Source: an uncultured Roseburia sp.
GTDB taxonomy: Bacteria; Bacillota; Clostridia; Lachnospirales; Lachnospiraceae
NCBI GenBank assembly: GCA_947070915.1
Contig: CAMTDY010000190.1
Location: forward strand, 1-5,155
Reading direction: 5' to 3'
DNA length: 5,155 nt
Shown: piece by piece, positions 1 through 5,155 of the stretch
How positions within the stretch are numbered: the first letter of the stretch is position 1
Layout: every line of letters begins with the position of its first letter
The notes under the pieces: generated by a model
Told to the model about the DNA's origin: nothing
The model's input: the letters and a program-made list of their open reading frames with translations, nothing else
The model's database searches: none
Translations under genes and position numbers: made by a program

Positions 1-1128
1 ATCTTATATCTTACCAGTTTTTTTCTTTTGGGAGAAATTTTTACGCAATGGTGTTACGCACTTATCATACATGTACCACTCCTTGTATTCTTACATTTAT
101 TTTATAAATATTCTCTTGTCTCTTCTGGCATCTCCATTTTCTCTGCCTATTTATGCTGCCAGTTAAGCAACTGGTTTGGCTTACTGATGCTTTCCATTAC
201 AAAAGTGCAGGCATACTACTACGCTTCACGAATCCTGATTACAATTCTTACTTTCATTTTGCTGTGCAGATTTGTCTGCCATACGACAGAGTCGATATTT
301 ACAAGAGATACAAGAGAACTTTATATTATAGGTTTCTTACCTACTGTATATTATTTTTCTGACTATACTTTTACCAAGCTTTCCAATTTGCTCTATTCGA
401 GCAACAAACTGATTGTAGAATTTATGGGATTCATCTTGTGTATCTCCTATTTTATATTTCTGTTTCTTTATTTCCATGAATATGAAAAAAAGCAGGAAAC
501 CAGACATTACAATGAACTGATGCAAATGTATCTATCCTCGATTGAAAAAGAAATAAGGCAGGTCAAACAAAGCAAACAAAAGCTTTCAATATTAAGACAT
601 GACATGCGCCATCATCTGAATATTATTCTGACGTATCTTCAAAGTGGCAAAACAGAAAAAGCACAGGGCTATATTAAGGAAATCAACAACAACTATGATG
701 ATACGGTAGTTACCACTTACTGCAAAAATGAAATGCTTAATTCAGTGATTTCTATCTATCACTCGCGTTTTACAGAAAATGGAATTATGTTCCACTATAA
801 TATCACCGTACATAAATCCCTGCCTTTCCCAGATACTGCAATTTGCACAATATTATCCAATGCTCTGGAGAATTCTATTCACGCACTTAAACATATGGAT
901 ATAAAAAAACAAGTAACTCTTACCATTACCCAGAATAAAAATCACCTTTTGATTCACATTGAAAATCCAGTTCTGCAAATTCCCAAATTTGTAGATGGAA
1001 TTCCAGCTTCTGATAAAAAGGGACATGGCATCGGTGTAAAAAGTATTGTATATTATGTCGAACAGTTAAACGGTCAATGCCAGTTTTCCATTTCCAATCA
1101 AACGTTTATTTTACGTATTATCATTTAG
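1..1128 (+). CDS. AgrC-like GHKL-domain sensor histidine kinase (5' end probably outside the window)
   Basis: This is the membrane sensor kinase of a two-component system; it should autophosphorylate on His and pass the phosphate to the regulator encoded just downstream. Residues are numbered from the TTG at 28-30. Residues 1-150 are very hydrophobic, with about five or six membrane segments (near 9-26, 33-58, 62-83, 97-112, 129-150). A charged linker (150-185) leads to the H-box with RHDMRHH (His191), the N-box LSNALENS (276-283), IENP (311-314) and the G-box KGHGIGVKS (331-339). This is the HPK10/AgrC arrangement with a GHKL ATPase. The reading frame stays open to base 1, and the TTG has no Shine-Dalgarno sequence before it, so the true start is probably a few codons upstream of the window. 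The signal is unknown. The family often senses secreted peptides, but no peptide or AgrB gene is visible. Family call firm; start uncertain. Confidence 0.9.
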   Translation: MLYLTSFFLLGEIFTQWCYALIIHVPLLVFLHLFYKYSLVSSGISIFSAYLCCQLSNWFGLLMLSITKVQAYYYASRILITILTFILLCRFVCHTTESIFTRDTRELYIIGFLPTVYYFSDYTFTKLSNLLYSSNKLIVEFMGFILCISYFIFLFLYFHEYEKKQETRHYNELMQMYLSSIEKEIRQVKQSKQKLSILRHDMRHHLNIILTYLQSGKTEKAQGYIKEINNNYDDTVVTTYCKNEMLNSVISIYHSRFTENGIMFHYNITVHKSLPFPDTAICTILSNALENSIHALKHMDIKKQVTLTITQNKNHLLIHIENPVLQIPKFVDGIPASDKKGHGIGVKSIVYYVEQLNGQCQFSISNQTFILRIII

Positions 1129-1170
1129 CCTGACAGGTTTAAATTGGCATCATCAGGCTGGCATGATGGC
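1127..1170 (+). repeat. Competing inverted repeats between kinase and regulator genes
   Basis: The 74-nt gap between the kinase stop and the regulator start holds two inverted repeats. AGCCTGA (1127-1133) is perfectly complementary to TCAGGCT (1153-1159). CATCAT (1148-1153) is complementary to ATGATG (1163-1168). The 3' arm of the first lies in the loop of the second, so both cannot form in one nested fold. No U-run follows, so this is not a standard terminator; the pair is probably co-transcribed. A role in tuning translation of the regulator is only a possibility. Confidence 0.35.
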
Positions 1171-1191
1171 GGAAATATCCAGTTTCAAAAC

Positions 1192-1196
1192 GGAGG
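1192..1196 (+). promoter_or_regulatory. Strong ribosome binding site of the response regulator
   Basis: GGAGG lies six bases before the ATG at 1203, within a longer purine run (1192-1200). The near-perfect anti-Shine-Dalgarno match at ideal spacing fixes the start of the regulator gene. Confidence 0.85.
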
Positions 1197-1202
1197 GAGA
1201 TT

Positions 1203-1931
1203 ATGAAAATAGCAATTTGTGATGATGAAATAGAATTTGTAGATGCCATTTGTCCACTATTAGAACAATGGGCAGAAAGAAATGCTGTCAATCTTGCATT
1301 GTACCGCTTTACCAATGGAGATGACTTGATTGACGCCCATCTGCATAACTGTATGGATTTAATTATTTTGGATGTAATTATGCCACTGATGAGTGGTATG
1401 GATACCGCCAGAGAACTCAGAATGGATGAACAGACCGTCCCCATCATTTTCCTTACCTCCTCAAAGGAGTTTGCGGTTGATTCCTATGACGTAAATGCAT
1501 TCCATTACCTCATAAAACCTGTTGATGAGAGAAAGCTGTTCCACATCCTTGATGAATTTTTAGAAACAATTTCACTGCCGCAAAACTTCTTCATTGCACA
1601 GACAAACAAAGGCTTTTGTAAAATTGTAATTGAAGATGTGACTTATCTGGAGGCACAGAACAAGCAGGTTCTTGTCTATTTATCAAGCGGCAGAACTATA
1701 ATTATCCGGGAGCTTTTTTCAAAATGCGAAGAAATCTTTTCCCTCAAAAATGGTTTTTTCCGCTGTCACCGCAGCTATATTATAAATTTGGATAGCATCC
1801 GGCAATTTTCAAAAAAAGACATAGTCATGAACAATAACACGGTTATTCCAATCTCAAGAAACAACTTCAATACCTTCAAGGAAACCTATTTTAATTATAT
1901 GTTTGGAAAGGGATGGTCGCCCACTCCCTGA
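1203..1931 (+). CDS. LytTR-family response regulator (LytR/AgrA type)
   Basis: Cytoplasmic DNA-binding response regulator, 242 aa, the usual length for REC-LytTR proteins. The receiver domain covers about residues 1-120: acidic pocket Asp7/Asp8, phosphoacceptor Asp57 in LIILDVIMP, switch Thr85 in FLTSS, and Lys105 in YLIKPVD. The LytTR domain (about 130-235) shows the typical core FFRCHRSYIINLDSI (185-199) followed by IPISRNNF. LytTR regulators bind paired direct repeats upstream of target promoters. The gene follows the GHKL kinase after 74 nt, so the two are the likely cognate pair and probably one transcript. The last residues (GWSPTP) lie within a hairpin at 1909-1929 and look added beyond a natural LytTR end; they may come from an adjacent element. 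Targets are unknown. Confidence 0.93.
   Translation: MKIAICDDEIEFVDAICPLLEQWAERNAVNLALYRFTNGDDLIDAHLHNCMDLIILDVIMPLMSGMDTARELRMDEQTVPIIFLTSSKEFAVDSYDVNAFHYLIKPVDERKLFHILDEFLETISLPQNFFIAQTNKGFCKIVIEDVTYLEAQNKQVLVYLSSGRTIIIRELFSKCEEIFSLKNGFFRCHRSYIINLDSIRQFSKKDIVMNNNTVIPISRNNFNTFKETYFNYMFGKGWSPTP
1909..1929. repeat. Hairpin spanning the regulator's last codons
   Basis: AGGGATGG (1909-1916) pairs with CCA (1921-1923), a bulged C (1924) and TCCCT (1925-1929), around a 4-base loop. On the minus strand the loop reads GCGA, a GNRA-type tetraloop. The 3' arm runs into the regulator's TGA (1929-1931). Only scattered T residues follow on either strand, so a terminator role is weak. Confidence 0.4.
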
Positions 1932-1951
1932 CTGTCTCTTTCATGTCACGG

Positions 1952-2026
1952 TATGGCGGCTCTACGCCCGGTACCGGGAAATTGACAAAAAACTCCACAG
2001 AGCTATCTCCCGGGAAAAGCCCCACA
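1952..2026 (-). terminator. Long structured RNA in the feo 3' UTR, possible terminator
   Basis: Hand folding the minus strand gives one long imperfect hairpin with about 25 pairs: 2022-2026 with 1952-1956, 2016-2021 with 1958-1963 (one bulged G), a 9-bp stem 2005-2013 with 1974-1982, and an inner hairpin 2000-2004 with 1991-1995 around UGUG. A run of six U (1987-1992) overlaps and follows the inner hairpin, as in a weak intrinsic terminator. Four pairs (2025/1953, 2017/1962, 2007/1980, 2003/1992) are G·U on the minus strand and would be A·C mismatches on the plus strand, so the fold fits the feo transcript better. A separate perfect palindrome at 1967-1978 would compete. It begins 17 nt past the last feo stop codon. 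Terminator role is inferred; the pairing is seen directly. Confidence 0.45.
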
Positions 2027-2042
2027 TTTACAGAAGCTTTGA

Positions 2043-2180
2043 TCAGTGGCAGCCGCCACTGCAGTTTTTGCAGTCGCAGCCGCACTGCAGGGATTTCCCC
2101 TGCTTTTTATCCCGGACCATACTTCTCACCGCAAGTATGACTCCAATCACAACAACGGTGAGTACTATCGCTGTGCCCAT
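2043..2180 (-). CDS. FeoB-associated Cys-rich membrane protein (small)
   Basis: A 45-aa protein with a single N-terminal membrane helix (about residues 4-20), a short basic segment (R19 to K29), then a cytoplasmic-looking Cys-rich tail with Cys33, Cys35, Cys37, Cys40 and Cys44 (C-x-C-x-C-x2-C-x3-C) ending in His. This matches the small FeoB-associated Cys-rich membrane proteins found after feoB in Firmicutes. It occupies the place that FeoC holds in enterobacteria. The tail may bind iron or another metal, but the exact role is not established. The ATG (2178-2180) follows AAAGGGG with 8-nt spacing, and the gene overlaps the end of feoB by 16 nt in another frame, which points to translational coupling. 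It is easily missed because of its size and because its frame continues upstream inside feoB. Confidence 0.85.
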   Translation of the reverse strand: MGTAIVLTVVVIGVILAVRSMVRDKKQGKSLQCGCDCKNCSGGCH

Positions 2181-4594
2181 ACCGCATTCCCCTTTCCATG
2201 AAATATCAAAGACTCCCTTCGCGCCGGCCGAAACAGCAGATACAGAAGAGCAATTAACAACGCCGCCGCCACAATGGTTCCAATCCCAAAAGCTCCTGTG
2301 ACAATAAAAGATCCAAACTGATAGATCATCAGCGCTGCCACATAGGCAAATACACACTGGTATCCAATAGCGAACCAGAACCACCGTATGTTGTTCATCT
2401 CGCGTTTGATGGCGCCCATCGCCGCAAAACACGGGGCACACAGGAGATTGAATGCCAGGAACGAATATCCGGCGATCTGGGTCATTCCCTCGAAGTCCAG
2501 CACCCCAAATACCCCCACAACTTCTTCTTTTGCCACAAGTCCCATCACCGTGGCAACTGCTGCAGTGGCCTCTCCAAATCCCAGAGGAGCAAATACCCAC
2601 TTAATTACATCACCAAAGTGTCCCAGGACACTGTCTGCCAGCTCCAGATCTGCATTGAAACCAAAGACCCCATCGGTCCATCCAAATACCGATCCCATCC
2701 AGATGATGATGGAAGAAAGCAGAATGATCGTTCCTGCCTTCTTGATAAAGGACCATCCCCTCTCCCACATGCTTCTGAGAACAGTGCCCACCGTCGGCAG
2801 ATGATACTCTGGCAGTTCCATCACAAAAGGAGCGGCATCTCCGGCAAACAGCTTTGTCTTCTTTAATATGATACCAGAAACGATAATAGCGGCAATCCCA
2901 AGAAAATAAGCACTTGGCGCCACCCATCCGGCACCTCCGAACAGAGCGCTGGTGATCAGTGCAATGATCGGCAGCTTCGCCCCGCACGGTATAAATGTGG
3001 TCGTCATGATCGTCATTTTGCGGTCACGGTCACTCTCGATGGTACGGGATGCCATGATTCCCGGAACTCCACATCCAGTTCCGATCAGCATAGGAATAAA
3101 AGATTTTCCCGAAAGCCCAAACCGGCGGAAAATACGATCCATGATAAATGCCACCCGCGCCATATAACCACAGGATTCCAGAAATGCCAGAAAAATGAAC
3201 AATACCAACATCTGAGGCACAAAACCAAGGACAGCACCGACACCGCCAATGATCCCCTCTATCAGAAGTCCCTGGAGCCACTCCGCACAGCCAATGGCTT
3301 CAAGTCCACTCTCCGCCAGAACCGGTATTCCCGGCACCCAGATCCCAAATTCAGCAGGATCCGGCTGACCGGTCCACTCTTCCTCCACATATACATTCTG
3401 GGCTTCCATTATGCCACCCAGGTCATATCCTTTTTCCTCCAGGTCAGCCCCGTAGGAGCCATATGCTTCTTCAAATCCGCCAAAATCTTTATCCTCAAAA
3501 GCCGCCTGGATATCCTGGGCACCGATGACCTCTTTGTCCACAGCTGCAGCATCAATTACTGCTTTGATCTGTTCATTTTCAAACACAGTCTCTTCCGCCC
3601 ATTCATCTACAGCCTGATCCAGATCTGCCCTTCCGATTCCGAACAGATACCAGCCCTCTCCAAAAAGACCCTCATTGGTCCAGTCTGTCGCCAGCGTTCC
3701 CACGGAAGTTACCGTAAAATAATATACAACGATCATCACAACTGCAAAGATCGGCAGTGCCAGGATCCGGTTTGTAACAATCTTATCAATTCTATCCGTA
3801 AGTGTCAACTTCCCACGGTCTGTCTTTTGGATACAATCACCAATGATCCCGGATATGTACTCATATCTCTCATTGGTAATGATACTTTCCACGTCATCTT
3901 CAAATTCTGTTTCCAGCTGTTCTGACAGTCCAGATACGTCCGGCGGATCTTTCATTAGTTCATCCATCTTCTCATCCTTCTCCAAAAGACGGATCGCCAG
4001 AAAACGTTTCTGCGCCTCTTCCGTCTCCGGAATCAGCTCTTCCACGCGGGTGATCACTTCTTCCACCGCCTCACAGAAGGAATGCACCTGTTGAAACGCT
4101 TTCTTTGCCCTGGCTGCAGCTACTGCTTTTTCTGCCACTTTTCTTATGCCAGTACCTTTTAGGGCAGAGATCCCAACCACCTCGCAGCCCAGCTTTTCTC
4201 CCAACTGTACTGTATCAATGCTGTCTCCCCGTTTTTCCACAGCGTCCATCATATTCACCGCGATCACCACTGGAATTCCCAGTTCCATGATCTGGGTAGA
4301 AAGATACAGATTTCTCTCCAGATTCGTGCCGTCTACAATGTTGATGACTGCATCCGGTTTTTCATTGATAAGGTAATTTCTCGCCACCACTTCCTCCAAA
4401 GTATACGGTGACAGCGAATAGATCCCTGGAAGGTCTGTGATCACCACGTCCTTGTGATTTTTCAATTTGCCTTCTTTTTTCTCTACCGTCACCCCCGGCC
4501 AGTTACCTACAAACTGATTGGAACCCGTCAATACATTGAATAATGTGGTTTTACCACAATTCGGGTTACCAGCCAAAGCTATTTTTATCGACAT
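2165..4594 (-). CDS. feoB: Ferrous iron transport protein B, GTPase-coupled Fe(II) permease
   Basis: Main Fe(II) uptake transporter of the cytoplasmic membrane, 809 aa. The N-terminal G domain has G1 GNPNCGKT (9-16), a G2-region VGNWPGVTVE (29-38), G3 DLPG (54-57), G4 NMMD (114-117) and G5 SALKG (143-147). A helical GDI-like region follows (about 160-270). The membrane part starts near residue 277 and holds both Gate-type repeats: ESCGYMAR (473-480), GTGCGVPG (505-512, Cys508) and FIPCGAKLP (534-542) in the first; LGFGEATAAVATVMGLVAKEEVVG (from 671) and LLCAPCFAAMGAIKREM (717-733) in the second half. Between the first and second membrane segments lies an unusually long acidic loop (about 304-418). 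The ATG has AAAGGA about 9 nt upstream. It follows feoA after 58 nt and overlaps the Cys-rich gene by 16 nt. Complete and intact. Confidence 0.98.
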   Translation of the reverse strand: MSIKIALAGNPNCGKTTLFNVLTGSNQFVGNWPGVTVEKKEGKLKNHKDVVITDLPGIYSLSPYTLEEVVARNYLINEKPDAVINIVDGTNLERNLYLSTQIMELGIPVVIAVNMMDAVEKRGDSIDTVQLGEKLGCEVVGISALKGTGIRKVAEKAVAAARAKKAFQQVHSFCEAVEEVITRVEELIPETEEAQKRFLAIRLLEKDEKMDELMKDPPDVSGLSEQLETEFEDDVESIITNERYEYISGIIGDCIQKTDRGKLTLTDRIDKIVTNRILALPIFAVVMIVVYYFTVTSVGTLATDWTNEGLFGEGWYLFGIGRADLDQAVDEWAEETVFENEQIKAVIDAAAVDKEVIGAQDIQAAFEDKDFGGFEEAYGSYGADLEEKGYDLGGIMEAQNVYVEEEWTGQPDPAEFGIWVPGIPVLAESGLEAIGCAEWLQGLLIEGIIGGVGAVLGFVPQMLVLFIFLAFLESCGYMARVAFIMDRIFRRFGLSGKSFIPMLIGTGCGVPGIMASRTIESDRDRKMTIMTTTFIPCGAKLPIIALITSALFGGAGWVAPSAYFLGIAAIIVSGIILKKTKLFAGDAAPFVMELPEYHLPTVGTVLRSMWERGWSFIKKAGTIILLSSIIIWMGSVFGWTDGVFGFNADLELADSVLGHFGDVIKWVFAPLGFGEATAAVATVMGLVAKEEVVGVFGVLDFEGMTQIAGYSFLAFNLLCAPCFAAMGAIKREMNNIRWFWFAIGYQCVFAYVAALMIYQFGSFIVTGAFGIGTIVAAALLIALLYLLFRPARRESLIFHGKGNAVWAQR

Positions 4595-4652
4595 AATTTA
4601 CATTTCCTTTCTTACATTGGCACCATTAGGACAGAACAACATATCCTGCCGG

Positions 4653-4880
4653 CTACACCGTTTCCACTACGATCATTTCTGCATCTGCTTTGCGCAGAGA
4701 CAATTCATACCCCCGCACCGTAACTTCCACCGGATCACCAAGGGGTGCTATCTTTCTCACGAACACACTAGTTCCTTTTGTGATTCCCATATCCATAATA
4801 CGCCTCTTCACTCCGCCTCCTCCAGTCAACCTTAACACTTTAACCGTAGAGCCGCAGGGAATATCTCTCAATGTCTGCAT
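4653..4880 (-). CDS. feoA: FeoA family protein, second copy (feoB-proximal)
   Basis: A 75-aa SH3-like FeoA domain protein, thought to act on the cytoplasmic side with FeoB. It shows the classical FeoA pattern: a N-terminal L-x-D-I-P-x-G stretch (4-10), RRIMDMGITKG (26-36), APLGDPVEV (45-53) and a C-terminal RGYELSLRKADAEMI (56-70). The start was set at the ATG 4878-4880: AAAGGA ends about 9 nt upstream and a GAGG lies closer, and the preceding 18 in-frame codons lie inside the upstream gene. It begins 4 nt after the stop of the first feoA copy, whose last codons carry its ribosome binding site, so translation is probably coupled. feoB follows after 58 nt. This is the copy that matches classical FeoA best. 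Confidence 0.93.
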   Translation of the reverse strand: MQTLRDIPCGSTVKVLRLTGGGGVKRRIMDMGITKGTSVFVRKIAPLGDPVEVTVRGYELSLRKADAEMIVVETV

Positions 4881-4884
4881 AACC

Positions 4885-5103
4885 TCAATTCCTTTCCACC
4901 ATAATTTTATTTGCCATATTCTTGCCAATGGCAATCCTGGAATCCTTCACAATGACAATCATGTTTCCCTCCACCCTGTTGATCACGGTGACAGAATTGC
5001 CTTCCACAAAACCAAGGTTTTTCAAAAAACGCTTTGTGTCATCTCTGCCAGAAATCCGGTGGATCATTCCAGACTCGCCAGAACAAAACATAGATAGTGG
5101 CAT
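4885..5103 (-). CDS. feoA: FeoA family protein, first copy of the operon
   Basis: A 72-aa small FeoA-domain (SH3-like) protein, first gene of the iron(II) operon. It has FLKNLGFVEG (26-35), VTVINRVEGNMIV (38-50) and DSRIAIGKNMANKIMV (54-69), typical of the shorter FeoA subfamily that lacks the APLGDP segment present in the second copy. Two starts are plausible. The ATG at 5101-5103 has GGAAG 8 nt upstream and gives the usual N-terminus MPLS; it is preferred. An in-frame TTG at 5122-5124 has GAGGAG 7 nt upstream and would add seven residues. An ATG at 5107-5109 is too close to GGAAG. Probable partner of FeoB; why there are two FeoA types is not shown by the sequence. Confidence 0.88.
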   Translation of the reverse strand: MPLSMFCSGESGMIHRISGRDDTKRFLKNLGFVEGNSVTVINRVEGNMIVIVKDSRIAIGKNMANKIMVERN

Positions 5104-5136
5104 AATCATCACTTCCAATCTCAATTATTCGCTCCT

Positions 5137-5155
5137 CACTAACGTTAGTGTACAC
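5137..5155 (-). promoter_or_regulatory. Candidate metal-regulator operator upstream of the feo operon (cut by window edge)
   Basis: CACTAACGTTAGTG (5137-5150) is a perfect 14-bp palindrome. It overlaps a second perfect palindrome, GTGTACAC (5148-5155), that stops only because the window ends. CTAAC/GTTAG arms resemble those in DtxR/IdeR/MntR-type boxes, and iron uptake operons are commonly controlled by DtxR- or Fur-family repressors. The palindrome ends directly beside GAGGAG (5131-5136, minus strand), so a bound protein would sit at or just after the transcription start. The -35/-10 boxes are not in view. The palindromes are seen directly; the regulator is inferred. Confidence 0.55.

Noticed and set aside
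28..30. TTG as the true start of the sensor kinase
   Set aside because: No purine-rich ribosome binding site precedes it and the frame remains open with hydrophobic residues to base 1, so the start probably lies outside the window.
1891..2085. A 64-codon minus-strand frame across the convergent junction as a real gene
   Set aside because: It overlaps the ends of two well-supported genes, its start lies in the Cys-rich gene, and it has no clear ribosome binding site or recognisable domain. It is better explained by repeat-like DNA.
1903..2301. Plus-strand frame of 132 codons over the junction and the end of feoB
   Set aside because: It is antisense to feoB and the Cys-rich gene and starts inside the regulator; its composition reflects the complement of coding DNA.
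2043..2600. A 185-codon minus-strand frame as one protein
   Set aside because: Most of it is a shifted frame of feoB; only the last 45 codons, from the ATG at 2178-2180, have a ribosome binding site and a recognised family.
4595..4652. Separate promoter or terminator between feoA and feoB
   Set aside because: Only a weak nested inverted repeat (AGGA/TCCT within GGCA/TGCC) is present, with no U-run and no convincing -35/-10 pair; the genes read as one operon.
4881..4934. Upstream extension of the second FeoA to 93 residues
   Set aside because: The extra 18 codons lie inside the end of the first feoA, show no FeoA similarity, and the ATG at 4878-4880 has a proper ribosome binding site.
1..5155. 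Defence system, CRISPR array, tRNA or rRNA gene, phage or transposase gene
   Set aside because: No spaced repeats, cloverleaf, rRNA-like stretch or relevant protein motif was found on either strand.

Overview
The window looks like chromosomal DNA of a Gram-positive Clostridia, most likely a gut Lachnospiraceae (Blautia / Mediterraneibacter / Ruminococcus-type). This rests on the style of its proteins (AgrC-like GHKL kinase with a LytTR regulator; a feo operon with two FeoA paralogues and a FeoB-associated Cys-rich mini-protein) and on strong GGAGG-type ribosome binding sites. The genus is an inference. No RNA gene, CRISPR array, transposase or phage gene was seen.

Layout. (1) Positions 1-1931, plus strand: an AT-rich two-component pair. 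It consists of a membrane GHKL-type sensor kinase, probably cut at its 5' end by the window edge, then a 74-nt gap with competing inverted repeats, then a LytTR-family response regulator. (2) Positions 1932-2042: a short convergent intergenic region. It holds a long imperfect hairpin whose four wobble pairs are G·U only on the minus strand, so it fits the 3' end of the feo transcript. (3) Positions 2043-5103, minus strand: an iron(II) uptake operon, read right to left as feoA (72 aa), feoA (75 aa), feoB (809 aa) and a 45-aa Cys-rich membrane protein that overlaps the feoB end by 16 nt. (4) Positions 5104-5155: the feo leader, with two overlapping perfect palindromes that look like a metal-regulator operator cut by the window edge.

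How the genes work together. FeoB is the GTPase-coupled Fe(II) permease of the cytoplasmic membrane. The two small SH3-like FeoA proteins are its likely cytoplasmic partners. The small Cys-rich protein is a recurrent companion of FeoB in Firmicutes, in the place where enterobacteria carry FeoC. The kinase/regulator pair is of the peptide-sensing Agr type, but no peptide or processing gene is visible, and nothing ties it functionally to iron uptake; the two units converge and differ in base composition.

The genes themselves belong to known families. The points most worth a second look are the structured convergent intergenic element (possibly an interspersed repeat that supplied the last codons of the response regulator), the cut operator at the right edge, and an acidic extracytoplasmic insertion of about 115 residues in FeoB.
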